This document shows, piece after piece, positions 53,887 through 61,945 of a stretch of DNA of 64,000 nt; the first letter of the stretch is position 1, and each line of letters starts with the position of its first letter. Where the stretch lies: positions 1 through 64,000 of the forward strand of contig NZ_FMKA01000007.1 in assembly GCF_900096945.1 (NCBI RefSeq), read 5' to 3'. This DNA comes from Anaerobium acetethylicum (GTDB taxonomy: Bacteria > Bacillota > Clostridia > Lachnospirales > Lachnospiraceae). The position numbers and the translations under genes are program-made. Under the pieces are notes generated by a model. The model made no database searches. It saw only the letters and a program-made list of their open reading frames with translations, and was not told the origin of the DNA.

Positions 53887-53973
53887 AATTCGGGCTGGAT
53901 CATCGGATTTCAGCATAACAGCCTTACTGGATCATCCAGTTTCAGCAAGGCAGGATCAGGAGGAAAAAGCACT

Positions 53974-54435
53974 ATGAGAATAGCAATCGGATGTGATGAA
54001 GCAGCTTACAGTCTTAAAGTAGAGATCATGAAGCATCTTCAGTCTAAGAATATAGAAGTGGTAGATTTTGGCGCTGAAGCAGGTGATATCGTATTATATC
54101 CCGACGTAGCTATAAAGGTAGCAGAAGCCGTGGCAAAAGGGGAATTCGAAAGAGGAATCCTGGTATGCGGAACAGGCATCGGCATGGCGATAACCGCAAA
54201 CAAGGTGCCGGGCATCAGAGCCGCGGTATGCCACGATCCATTTTCAGCAGAACGCGCAAGAAAGAGCAACGATGCACAGATCATGTGCATGGGCGAACGG
54301 GTAATCGGCGTAGAACTCGCAAAATACCTGGTGGACATCTGGCTGAACTGCGATTTCGCAGGCGGCGGATCAGCACCCAAGGTAGACAGAATTATGGAAT
54401 ACGAGCAGGAATACCTGAAAAAGGGCTGCGTGTAA
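53974..54435 (+). CDS. RpiB/LacAB-family sugar-phosphate isomerase
   Basis: 153 aa. Start: MRIAIGCDEAAYSLK behind AGGAGG. Active-site Cys in CGTGIGM, the AVCHDPFSAERARKSNDAQIMCMGERVIG block and the HD motif are all typical of RpiB. Related enzymes interconvert ribulose-5-P/ribose-5-P or, in tetritol pathways (EryI type), erythrulose-4-P/erythrose-4-P. The latter fits the dehydrogenase and kinase upstream. It is the last gene of the operon, followed by a strong terminator. Confidence 0.92.
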   Translation: MRIAIGCDEAAYSLKVEIMKHLQSKNIEVVDFGAEAGDIVLYPDVAIKVAEAVAKGEFERGILVCGTGIGMAITANKVPGIRAAVCHDPFSAERARKSNDAQIMCMGERVIGVELAKYLVDIWLNCDFAGGGSAPKVDRIMEYEQEYLKKGCV

Positions 54436-54489
54436 AAAAGAACAAATGACAAGGGAGTTAATGCCAGTTAATATTCCATTGTCTTAATA

Positions 54490-54535
54490 AATAAGGATTC
54501 TGCAGGTTCAAGTCTGCGGAATCCTTATTTTTTTT
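54490..54535 (+). terminator. Terminator of the dehydrogenase-kinase-isomerase operon
   Basis: AATAAGGATTC / GAATCCTTATT stem, with an inner CTGCAG/CTGCG extension, followed by TTTTTTT. Confidence 0.9.
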
Positions 54536-54566
54536 GCATATCATCTGGCCATTCACACTTTGTTCA

Positions 54567-54669
54567 TGGTGTCAGGTACCACCACTTTCGCAGTAGCCCT
54601 CGCTTGGTACCTGACACCATAAATTTTTGTTTATGGTGTCAGGTACCGCACTTTATGATGTCAGGTACC
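54567..54669. repeat. GGTACC repeat: one complete and two half copies
   Basis: Half TGGTGTCAGGTACCA at 54567-54581, complete hairpin 54605-54647, half ATGTCAGGTACCA at 54657-54669. Confidence 0.9.
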
Positions 54670-54696
54670 AGCACTTTCATGGTATAATTATTGCAA

Positions 54697-54725
54697 TTAT
54701 GAAGGATGCAGTCCTGACATGTTAC
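54697..54725. repeat. Dispersed repeat, GTAACTATTCAGGAC family
   Basis: On the minus strand GTAACATGTCAGGACTGCAT and CCTTCATAA. Confidence 0.65.
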
Positions 54726-54761
54726 TGATTATTTTCAAAACCATTCAGAGGAGGAATTGCT

Positions 54762-55439
54762 ATGGGAACAACTAAATCCGCATTGAAATTCAATCGATTT
54801 TTTGTCACTGTTCTAATGGCTGCAGCACTTGCTGTCAGCAGCATATTTATGTTGTCAGGCTGCAGCGCTGCCAAAGACGCTGATAACGAAAACACCCAGC
54901 CTGTTCAGGAAGACACCAGCCAGACACCTGAAACCACCCAGCCCGTCGACCATAATGTCGATATGGATCCCACTCCTCTGACAGATAAAGATCAGGTTCT
55001 GTCTCTTGAAGGATACGGGGCAAAAGGCGCCCTCGTCGATAAGGATCTGACCATTCGCGATATGCTCCTGTATGCAGTTCAGGATGAATACTTAGCGCAC
55101 GGGGAGTATCTGGCCATCGTAGAAAAGTTCGGCAGCCAGAGACCTTATTCCAATATCATTCGTGCCGAGGAGACACATCTTGCATATTTGAAAGAAGTAT
55201 ACCTTTCCTATGGACTCGATTTCCCGTCCGACGGCTCTGCCGATCATATTGTTGTACCTGATGATCTGCTTGAAGCTGCACAGATCGGTGTCCAGGCCGA
55301 AATCGACAATATTGCGATGTACGAACTTTTCCTGACTTACGACTTGCCTGAAAATGTCTCCACAGTATTCTCTTCCCTGAAGAGAGGCTCCGACAGCCAT
55401 CTGCTGGCTTTTCAGAAGCAGGTTGAGAGGCTGGATTAA
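54762..55439 (+). CDS. Ferritin-like lipoprotein (DUF2202 type)
   Basis: 225 aa. Lipoprotein signal with lipobox LSGCSA, a Thr/Gln/Pro-rich linker, then a four-helix ferritin-like domain about 95-225. Helices carry EYLAHGEYLAI, IIRAEETHLAYL, QAEIDNIAMYELF and GSDSHLLAF, giving the repeated Glu and ExxH motifs of a di-metal site. Start follows GAGGAGG. The role is likely metal or oxidant handling on the outer face of the membrane; no direct evidence. It appears to be a single-gene unit closed by a perfect palindromic terminator. Confidence 0.87.
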   Translation: MGTTKSALKFNRFFVTVLMAAALAVSSIFMLSGCSAAKDADNENTQPVQEDTSQTPETTQPVDHNVDMDPTPLTDKDQVLSLEGYGAKGALVDKDLTIRDMLLYAVQDEYLAHGEYLAIVEKFGSQRPYSNIIRAEETHLAYLKEVYLSYGLDFPSDGSADHIVVPDDLLEAAQIGVQAEIDNIAMYELFLTYDLPENVSTVFSSLKRGSDSHLLAFQKQVERLD

Positions 55440-55514
55440 ATTTATTTCCTTAAATAAATTCCAGAAACCTTGGTCTCTCTGCTTTCATATCTTTCATTTT
55501 GGTTTCAATCAACC

Positions 55515-55544
55515 AAAAGGGCTGTCGCTAGCGACAGCCCTTTT
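55515..55544. terminator. Bidirectional terminator between convergent genes
   Basis: Perfect palindrome AAAAGGGCTGTCGCT / AGCGACAGCCCTTTT between the ferritin-like gene and the cupin gene. Confidence 0.85.
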
Positions 55545-55639
55545 AGTAACTACTGAATCCCCGCTGAAATTGCCAGTTTTGAACAAACGCCTGCTGCGCA
55601 TTTTGTTCTTTGTAACACCAAATACAGGTGTTCCCCAAA

Positions 55640-55954
55640 CTACTTCACTGGTGCCGGCGCTTTCACTACAATCAGCTCCAACACCGGTTCATCAAGATTC
55701 TTAACATTCATTTTCGTATCAACAGGAATTTTCAGCACAGTGCCCGCCTCGTATTTATGGATCTCCTGATCATCCAATCCGATGGAAAGCATTCCTCTTA
55801 CAACTGTCATGTACACATTGGAATTGGAAAAATGCTCCGGAAGGCCTTCTCCCTTGTTGAATACCATATGGATATAATGTACATTGTCATCCTGGATTAC
55901 TTTTTCTACGGCTTTTTCATTGCCTGTTGATATTTTATAGATCTGTTCTATCAT
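55640..55954 (-). CDS. Small cupin-domain protein
   Basis: 104 aa, a single cupin fold (VHYIHMVFNKGEGLPEHFSNSNVYMTVVRG then EIHKYEAGTVLKIPVDTKMNV). The usual metal-binding His/Glu set is incomplete: one His in PEHFSNSN, and no clear H in the second motif, so metal binding is uncertain. Start follows GAGGAGG. It lies about 55 bp downstream of the ferredoxin-type gene on the same strand and is likely co-transcribed. Confidence 0.82.
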   Translation of the reverse strand: MIEQIYKISTGNEKAVEKVIQDDNVHYIHMVFNKGEGLPEHFSNSNVYMTVVRGMLSIGLDDQEIHKYEAGTVLKIPVDTKMNVKNLDEPVLELIVVKAPAPVK

Positions 55955-55985
55955 ATTATTCCTCCTCTTCTAATCTTGGTCAAAG

Positions 55986-56008
55986 CGGTTATGCGCAACC
56001 CGCTTATG
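55986..56008. repeat. GGTTATGCGCA-type repeat
   Basis: GGTTATGCGCAACCCGCTTATGC, similar to 53067-53104, just beyond the stop of the ferredoxin-type gene. Confidence 0.65.
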
Positions 56009-56632
56009 CTACTTATTTTTATAGTGGATTGCAGTTTTCGGACATACCTGCTGGCAGTTCGTGCATTGCAGGCACAGAGCCTTGTTGATTGCCGCTTTCT
56101 TGTCATCAGCTACTTTTATCGCCTCTGTCGGGCACGTTTTTTCACAAAGCCTGCACCCTATACAGGAATTCCGGTCTACGGTTTCCGAGTATTTTGCATA
56201 CTTTCCAAAGTATTTTTGCAGTGCTCCAAAGGGGCATATGTAATTATGAAATACATATGGCCGGTACCTCAATGTCACTAATGCCGATATAACCAGCCAG
56301 ATCAGCAAGAGCGGTAAGTTCAGCCCGGCTGTCTTCTTTGCTGCCACCATAACGAGAACACTGGCCGCCAGTGAAATCCATGGTAATTTATCTGAAAGAA
56401 GCCATTTCGGAGCCGTTTTTGCCTGAAGCTTCAATTTTTTGGAGAGCCATTCCACCGGTCCCATGATCGTATTCATAGGACATGCATAACCGCAGTAAAT
56501 TCTCCCGAAAACCAATGCCAGCAAAAGGCTGATTGCAAAAATGCCAAGCCAGATCACCATTTTCCCATTCAGGACCAAAAATAAAAATATTCCCAAAAAC
56601 AGAAGCCTGACTCCTGTTGCCACATACTTCAT
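56009..56632 (-). CDS. NapH-like membrane 4Fe-4S binding protein
   Basis: 207 aa from MKYVATG, behind GAGGAGGAGG. Membrane helices about 5-45 and 80-125, with CGYACPMN and the YICPFGALQKYF motif, both classical NapH/CcoG-type Cys pairs. Two ferredoxin clusters follow: CIGCRLCEKTCP and CLQCTNCQQVCP. The family carries electrons at the membrane, for example to reductases or for redox sensing. The partner enzyme is not evident; a cupin gene follows. Confidence 0.88.
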   Translation of the reverse strand: MKYVATGVRLLFLGIFLFLVLNGKMVIWLGIFAISLLLALVFGRIYCGYACPMNTIMGPVEWLSKKLKLQAKTAPKWLLSDKLPWISLAASVLVMVAAKKTAGLNLPLLLIWLVISALVTLRYRPYVFHNYICPFGALQKYFGKYAKYSETVDRNSCIGCRLCEKTCPTEAIKVADDKKAAINKALCLQCTNCQQVCPKTAIHYKNK

Positions 56633-56835
56633 TGACCCTCCTCCTCTCTTTTCAAAATACAATTGCCTGAAACCAAAACAAATCGTAAGACAAGGTACGG
56701 AAAGCCCTCAATATGCATGGTTTACAGTTATTATACTTATCCAGACAGAAAAAAGGTGTTACCATGGTAACTATTTGTCTGATTTTGTTATATGATATCA
56801 TCTCGTGATATGCATTCGTTTTCAAATTCCCCTAA

Positions 56836-57765
56836 TCAGGTAAAATAATCCAATACCCGCATGGCTCTGAGCGTATTCCAGCGGCTGACCGTTCCAGCCT
56901 GCTCCATTTCAAAATGCACTGCCGAACCCGGATAATGTGCCGGTATTTTCCAGCGGCCATCACTTGTGCGTTTTTTACAGACCACATCCAGTGCCTCCTG
57001 CATTCTTGCATCGTAGGGAGCCTCCGCTTTACGGAGATACTCCAGTGCACGCAGAATATCGTATCTCCAGCGTGTCGGATATGCCATATGGAGCATGTCA
57101 GGATTGATAATTTCGCCTGTTCTGTCAGACCGGAATAAATGATGCCGGAGAAGGAATTCTCGTGCTTCCATTTCAATCCCGGTCAGCTCTTCCCGCCTGT
57201 AGCCGTACCCTTGAAGGATATACTCCATGATCCCCTCAAGCGTGTTAATTGTCGTATGCATGGAACTATGTCTGGCCCCGGACCTGTTCAGCAGACAATT
57301 GAAGGCGCCATCCTTCATCTGCTGGCTTATCACAAAATCCACGACGGACTTTATCTTTTCTTCCTCCAGGCCAAAATAACATGCATAGTTCAAAAACATT
57401 CCATTGATGCACAGATCACTTTGCGGCACGCTCACAAAACCGTTTATGCTGCCATCCGCAGCCTTGCAGGTCTCTACTATGGCATCAAGGGCTTTCGTTA
57501 TTTCTGCAGTACACGGGGCACATAGATTTCTCAAATCAAGAAGCGTATAATTGGTCGATGTCCATTTTGGCTGGTAAAAAGCCTTACCCCAGTGGCCTTC
57601 CGGATGCTGCCTTTTCAGAAACTCATATCCCCAGCCTTCTGTCGCTATCCTTTTCTTTAACGGAATCAATATGTCCGGCTCTGATTTCAATAAATCCCGA
57701 TGCGTCTGGTATTGGATTGACACATCACCTTCCAGCAGCCAGCTGACAATCTCATTTCGTTCCAT
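56836..57765 (-). CDS. Alpha/alpha-toroid protein (prenyltransferase/squalene-cyclase fold)
   Basis: 309 aa from MERNEIVSWLLEGD, behind GAGGAGGCGGG. It is all-helical with repeated cyclase-like segments (FLKRQHPEGHWGKAFYQPKWTS, KAADGSINGFVSVP, SQQMKDGAFNCLLNR, KKRTSDGRWKIPAHYPG). The QxxDGxW-like turns mark alpha/alpha toroids of squalene cyclases and prenyltransferase beta subunits. The DxDD motif of terpene cyclases is not seen, so it is probably not a canonical cyclase. It is in a cluster with a GyrI-like protein and a second toroid protein. Function unknown. Confidence 0.75.
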   Translation of the reverse strand: MERNEIVSWLLEGDVSIQYQTHRDLLKSEPDILIPLKKRIATEGWGYEFLKRQHPEGHWGKAFYQPKWTSTNYTLLDLRNLCAPCTAEITKALDAIVETCKAADGSINGFVSVPQSDLCINGMFLNYACYFGLEEEKIKSVVDFVISQQMKDGAFNCLLNRSGARHSSMHTTINTLEGIMEYILQGYGYRREELTGIEMEAREFLLRHHLFRSDRTGEIINPDMLHMAYPTRWRYDILRALEYLRKAEAPYDARMQEALDVVCKKRTSDGRWKIPAHYPGSAVHFEMEQAGTVSRWNTLRAMRVLDYFT

Positions 57766-57832
57766 ATCCCGCCTCCTCGTCCGATCTTCCATTTTCCGAA
57801 CTGATATCGTGACTGGTCAAAACTCTTCATGA

Positions 57833-58489
57833 TTATTTCCGGATCGGATGACGGACCACTGTCTTCATCTTTTCCGGATCCGTTTTCCGCGGATCGTTCA
57901 GGTATAGTTCATGGTGCCTCCGGATATGACCGTCTGGAAGTACTTCTGAAATGGCATTTACGTATCCATTGGATATAGCAAAATCGTCGATAGCCTTGAC
58001 AGTTACTGCTTCCGTGTCATATGGACCCAGATGCATCATCTGAACGCAGAGCCCTTCCTCGAACTCCTCAAGCCTCGCTTTTGAAGTGTCCAGCTCCGGC
58101 TTCTTTTTCTGCAGCTCATCAACCGCCCACCGAAAAACCTCTTCGGTGACAAATTCCGGTTGCCGGATCATCGCAGTCCAGATCAGTTTATCCTTCTGCC
58201 CCGTTTCAAAAGGCCTGTCCTCCTCTGTCCACCATAAGCCTTCCAGCGGAGGCACGACATAGTCGAAGAAATCCGCAGGGGCTTTCCCGCTCTTGTTGCT
58301 CATTTTGATGGTGTAGGACAGTCCGTAAAGCAATTCGATGGCTTTCGCATATTCTCCCGCTTCCTCATTTGGGTTTCCTTTGCCATCGACCATGATGAAT
58401 TTCATTTTTGGCACATCGACTATCGCTGGAACCGTCTTTGGCTGATAGAGATTCTTGTAGTGCTTTTTGTAATCTAATTTTTCCGGCAT
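57833..58489 (-). CDS. GyrI-like small-molecule-binding protein
   Basis: 218 aa, start follows GGAGG. Sequence of the GyrI-like type: KFIMVDGKGNPNEEAGEYAKAIELLYGLSYTIKMS, then VPPLEGLWWTEE and GLCVQMMHLGPYDTEAVTVKAIDDFA. Stand-alone members bind or hydrolyse small hydrophobic or cytotoxic molecules. There is no DNA-binding domain, so it is not a regulator by itself. It is flanked on both sides by toroid proteins on the same strand. Confidence 0.87.
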   Translation of the reverse strand: MPEKLDYKKHYKNLYQPKTVPAIVDVPKMKFIMVDGKGNPNEEAGEYAKAIELLYGLSYTIKMSNKSGKAPADFFDYVVPPLEGLWWTEEDRPFETGQKDKLIWTAMIRQPEFVTEEVFRWAVDELQKKKPELDTSKARLEEFEEGLCVQMMHLGPYDTEAVTVKAIDDFAISNGYVNAISEVLPDGHIRRHHELYLNDPRKTDPEKMKTVVRHPIRK

Positions 58490-58507
58490 GATATTACCTC
58501 CTTATAT

Positions 58508-58550
58508 TGGTACCTGACACCATAAACTGCAGTTTATGGTGTCAGGTACC
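58508..58550. repeat. GGTACC hairpin repeat, complete copy
   Basis: TGGTACCTGACACCATAAAC and its mirror, with a perfect CTGCAG centre. Confidence 0.9.
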
Positions 58551-58574
58551 TTTTTTCCGAACAGCTGCAATCAT

Positions 58575-59399
58575 TTATTTACTCCCCATATTCCTGACGA
58601 TTTCCAGATATCTCTCCGTGGCCGCTTCCGACGGTTCGCCCTTCCTGCAGATATCCAGCTTCTCCAGCTTGCGGTTCGGCCGTTCGACAATCAGCCTGCC
58701 GCTGCTGTCCAGCTTCCCCCTCAGGGCTGCAAACGCTTCCTTGAATCTCTTGTCCCTGCGGGCCTTCTCATAAAAAGAAAGCACATATACATAATAGAAC
58801 AGGTTGTATCTCAGAAACGGATACTCCACCTGCATGAACAGCGTCCCCATTCCATAATGGCAGGGACCGGTCGGCGCCCGGACAGTCCAATGGTCAAGAA
58901 GGGTTTCGACTGCCTGGTCAAGATCATGAGCCCCTTCGTTCATTCCCGCACACCGGAATGCGTCCAGGGCGAGAAGGGTTACCCCGGGATTTGAAAAATC
59001 CGTTTCCGGACCTCGTCCGAACAGGAATTTGCTGCATCTCCAGCCTCCATCTTCAAATCTGTTGGAAAGGAGGTATTCCAGCACCTTCTTTACGCGCTCG
59101 TCACCGGCATATCCGTTTCTGTACAGGGCTGCAGCCGCAAGCGCCATCTGGCAGGGATAGATGGAGCCCTTCGGCGAAATGCGCACCCGCCCATCATCCC
59201 TTATGGCCTGAAGGACCAGCTCCGCCGCCCCCTGGAGCGCTTCATGAGACTTATCTACTTTCAATTCACTCATGATCAACAGGGCTGTCAGGGTGCTGAT
59301 TGGCTTTTCTATGCCAATCCGCCCGTCTGGTGTCGCCCAAAAATCCGCGCCATTATCATGTCGTGTTGCGAGAATCTTTTCCAGGTCTGTTTCATACAT
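58575..59399 (-). CDS. Second alpha/alpha-toroid protein
   Basis: About 274 aa from ATG 59399 with GGTGA before it; TTG 59411 or GTG 59408 behind AAAGG are alternatives. Toroid repeats: VLQAIRDDGRVRISPKGSIYPC, LLSNRFEDGGWRCSKFLFGRG (with QxxDGxW-like DGGW), LDHWTVRAPTGPCHYG. As in the other toroid protein no DxDD is seen. The paired Cys/His pattern (CSKFLFGRG ... CHYGMGT) recalls zinc-containing prenyltransferase subunits but is not conclusive. It is downstream of no obvious promoter and precedes the GyrI-like gene with a repeat between. Confidence 0.72.
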   Translation of the reverse strand: MYETDLEKILATRHDNGADFWATPDGRIGIEKPISTLTALLIMSELKVDKSHEALQGAAELVLQAIRDDGRVRISPKGSIYPCQMALAAAALYRNGYAGDERVKKVLEYLLSNRFEDGGWRCSKFLFGRGPETDFSNPGVTLLALDAFRCAGMNEGAHDLDQAVETLLDHWTVRAPTGPCHYGMGTLFMQVEYPFLRYNLFYYVYVLSFYEKARRDKRFKEAFAALRGKLDSSGRLIVERPNRKLEKLDICRKGEPSEAATERYLEIVRNMGSK

Positions 59400-59507
59400 G
59401 CTGTTCACCAATACCTTTCAAATGATTTTAGGATTTCTTTCCGTCACTTCTATCCATGATTCTGTTATACACCTGCATGACTTTCGGCGCAATGGTTTTC
59501 CTGTTTA

Positions 59508-59562
59508 TGGTGTCAGGTACCTCTCCACGTTACCGCATTAAATCAGTGCGGTACCAGGTACC
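59508..59562. repeat. Degenerate GGTACC repeat
   Basis: Half copy TGGTGTCAGGTACC (59508-59521) and a GCGGTACCAGGTACC palindrome (59549-59562), with flanking GTTACCGCATTAA / GGTAACGCATTAA direct-and-inverted copies. Confidence 0.75.
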
Positions 59563-59597
59563 CCCTTAAGGTAACGCATTAAAACCACCAACTGCCC

Positions 59598-59642
59598 TTG
59601 AAATTTTAATCGTTGTATTATACAATCATATCATGCAACGAT
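59598..59642 (+). promoter_or_regulatory. Promoter and MarR-type operator of the MarR-B12-ABC operon
   Basis: TTGAAA (59598-59603), 17-bp spacer, TACAAT (59621-59626). Over the -10 lies the palindrome TTGTATTATACAA (59613-59625), and an outer inverted repeat ATCGTTG / CAACGAT (59609-59615 and 59636-59642). Autorepression by the first gene product is likely. Confidence 0.8.
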
Positions 59643-59665
59643 CACAAAAATAGCGAGGTGAAACT

Positions 59666-60076
59666 ATGTTCATATGTGATATCAGCGTGTTTAACAAGTA
59701 CGGGAAACAGAAGCTGGATGAAATGCTCTGTCCGCTCAAAGTCGACTGGCGCGAGCTTGTCGTGATGCTTGTCCTCGAACAGGTTCCGGGGATGGGGCAG
59801 GCTCTTTTAATTCCATTTCTGCAGACCGATAAAGCAAATGTAACAAAGCTGCTCCAGATGATGGAGAAAAAAGGGCTGATCAGACGCGAGACAGATGCAG
59901 CCGATCAGCGGAACAAGACCTGCCATCTGGCGGATCAGGGACATCTGCTGATCCCTAAGCTGCATGAGACTCTCGCGCTCTGGGAAGCGGCCTGCTTCAA
60001 TGGCCTTACCAAAGAGGAAATTCAGCAGTTCCAGAGAACCAGCGAAATCATCACCCGGAACCTGGTTAGGGATTAG
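59666..60076 (+). CDS. MarR-family transcriptional regulator
   Basis: 136 aa, start follows GAGGTGA. Winged-helix core about 30-100: LVLEQVPGMGQALLIPFLQTDKANVTKLLQMMEKKGLIRRETDAADQ, with the MarR wing signature (RRExDxxDxRxK). First gene of a four-gene operon whose promoter carries palindromes over the -10 site. It is likely the repressor of its own operon. The next gene begins about 70 bp downstream. Confidence 0.92.
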   Translation: MFICDISVFNKYGKQKLDEMLCPLKVDWRELVVMLVLEQVPGMGQALLIPFLQTDKANVTKLLQMMEKKGLIRRETDAADQRNKTCHLADQGHLLIPKLHETLALWEAACFNGLTKEEIQQFQRTSEIITRNLVRD

Positions 60077-60144
60077 AAGGCCGCAAAATGGCAATTTCAT
60101 CATGTTTTACGACTAAACAAGAAAGCGAAAGAAGAGGTGTCGAA

Positions 60145-60804
60145 ATGAACAAGAATCTAATGGACTTCCTAAGCATCATCGAAACTGAAAATCGTTATAA
60201 AGCGCTGCAGTTTGTCCTGGACAGACTGGAAAAGAAGGAGCTTTCCATCCTGGAGGTATACGAGGAAATCCTGGCCCCGGCCCTGAACCTTATGGTGCCC
60301 TCGGAAAATGAAAATGTAGATATCTGGAAGGAACACGTCAGAACCTCCATCATCAAAACGATCCTGGAGAATGCCTATCCCTATGTCATGAAGGAAAAAG
60401 AGGAAAAGGGCATCTCCATCAGCAAGACCGTGGCAGTGCTCTGTCCCCCGGAGGAATATCACAATGTGGGGGCCCGCATGGTCACCGATATTTTGACGAT
60501 TTTGGGCTATGACGCGATTTTCGTGGACAGCAACACGCCGCTGCGGGTGATCGAAGCTGGAATGGACATCCGGAAAATCGATTGCATCGCCATCAGCATC
60601 TCCAATCCCTATCATCTGGTTTCCACAAGGGATATCATAGAGGCGGTCCGCAAGAAGGATGCTTCCGTAAAAATCATCGTGGGTGGAAATGCAATCAAGA
60701 AAGCTGGCTCCCACGCCGATCTTCTCAAGGCCGACTATATCGTGACATCCTTAAAAGAACTGGAAAACCTGGAAGGAGGAACCTCTCATGAAACTATCAT
60801 TTAA
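60145..60804 (+). CDS. Cobalamin-binding-domain protein
   Basis: 219 aa from MNKNLMDFLS, behind AGAGGTG. An N-terminal helical cap about 1-90 (VYEEILAPALNLMVP, WKEHVRTSII) is followed by a B12-binding Rossmann domain about 93-215. Base-off motif is EYHNVG (E104, H106, G109; DxHxxG with Glu for Asp), followed by SIS near 151 and GG at 170-171. This is the layout of MtaC-like corrinoid proteins and of CarH-type B12 sensors, but there is no methyltransferase and no fused DNA-binding domain. It overlaps the permease gene by 17 bp. A sensor or regulator role for B12, light or redox next to an ABC exporter is inferred. Confidence 0.85.
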   Translation: MNKNLMDFLSIIETENRYKALQFVLDRLEKKELSILEVYEEILAPALNLMVPSENENVDIWKEHVRTSIIKTILENAYPYVMKEKEEKGISISKTVAVLCPPEEYHNVGARMVTDILTILGYDAIFVDSNTPLRVIEAGMDIRKIDCIAISISNPYHLVSTRDIIEAVRKKDASVKIIVGGNAIKKAGSHADLLKADYIVTSLKELENLEGGTSHETII

Positions 60805-61945
60805 CATTGCCCTTCGTTTTTTAAACTCCAGCAAGGGGCAGACCTTCCTTATTGCACTGGGCATCGCAATCGGCGTCTCTGTCCAGATTTTCATAGGCTC
60901 TCTCATCCAGGGCCTGCAGATAGATCTGGTGGACACCACCATCGGGAGCCAGCCTCAGATCACCATCACGAGCACTTCAGATGACAAACTCATCGGCGAC
61001 TACGAGTCCCGGCTTTCAGATATTTCTTCAGACTATGAAGGCGTGAAACATGTTTCTCCGTCTGCTGACGGACCTGCCCTGGTCACTTCCGACGAAGAAA
61101 ACTACAGCATCCTCGTCCGCGGCCTTTCCTTCGAAGCTGCAGAAGGGATCTATAAAACAAAAGAACGCCTGGTGGAAGGTTCCCTGCCAGAAAACAAAAA
61201 TGAAGTCCTGATCGGAACGACGCTCAAGGATGAATCAGGCATCCAAATCGGGGATGAGGTAGATGTCCTGACAAGCTCCGGCGAAAACCAGGCGCTGACC
61301 GTCACCGGCATCTTCGACTTCCAGGTGGCAAACCTGAACAGTTCCTGGGTGCTCACCACCCTGGAGACCGCCCAGTCCATGTTCTCCTATGACGACCGGA
61401 TCACCGGCATCGAAATGCAGGTGGAGGACGTGTTCCTTGCAGATACCATTTCATCCGACATCCAGGCAGACCTCCCCGAGGACCTTCTGGCTGAAAACTG
61501 GAAAGACCAGAACGCATCCCTCCTGAGCGGCCTGAATGGCCAGAGCGTCTCCAGCTACATGATCCAGGTATTCGTCATGATTTCCGTGCTCCTTGGCATC
61601 GCCAGCGTCCTGGCCATCACCGTAGTTCAGAAATCCAGACAGATCGGCATCCTCAAGGCAATGGGAATCCGCGACAGCGCAGCCAGTCTGATTTTCGTCT
61701 TCCAGGGCCTCATGCTGGGAATTGCCGGCGCGATCCTTGGAATTTTATTAGGCCTGGGGCTTGCCTATGTCTTCACCCGTTTTGCCCTGAACCCCGACGG
61801 CACGCCAGTCGTACCACTCTACATCAATCCAGGATTTATTGCACTGTCTGCAGGGTTTGCAATCGTGGTTTCCACACTGGCCGCCCTCATTCCCGCAAGA
61901 AAATCCTCTAAACTGAATCCAATCGAGGTGATCCGAAATGCGTAA
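60788..61945 (+). CDS. MacB/FtsX-type ABC transporter permease
   Basis: 385 aa. One N-terminal helix (LSFNIALRFL ... IALGIAIGVSVQIFIGSLIQG), a large extracytoplasmic domain about 40-250, then three helices with the FtsX core (QVFVMISVLLGIASVLAITVVQKSRQIGILKAMGIRD, LGIAGAILGILLGLGLAYVF, LSAGFAIVVSTLAALIPARKSSKLNPIEVIRNA). Start follows GGAAGGAGG and overlaps the B12-protein end. Such proteins work as mechanotransmission exporters, not importers; the substrate may be a lipoprotein, peptide or drug. Confidence 0.93.
   Translation: MKLSFNIALRFLNSSKGQTFLIALGIAIGVSVQIFIGSLIQGLQIDLVDTTIGSQPQITITSTSDDKLIGDYESRLSDISSDYEGVKHVSPSADGPALVTSDEENYSILVRGLSFEAAEGIYKTKERLVEGSLPENKNEVLIGTTLKDESGIQIGDEVDVLTSSGENQALTVTGIFDFQVANLNSSWVLTTLETAQSMFSYDDRITGIEMQVEDVFLADTISSDIQADLPEDLLAENWKDQNASLLSGLNGQSVSSYMIQVFVMISVLLGIASVLAITVVQKSRQIGILKAMGIRDSAASLIFVFQGLMLGIAGAILGILLGLGLAYVFTRFALNPDGTPVVPLYINPGFIALSAGFAIVVSTLAALIPARKSSKLNPIEVIRNA

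Larger units (their letters stand above)
54436..54761. other. Terminator and repeat cluster, no gene
   Basis: The region holds the operon terminator, one complete and two half GGTACC repeats, and a GTAACTATTCAGGAC-family repeat at 54697-54725, where GGTATAATTATT may serve as a -10 region for the ferritin-like gene. Confidence 0.65.
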
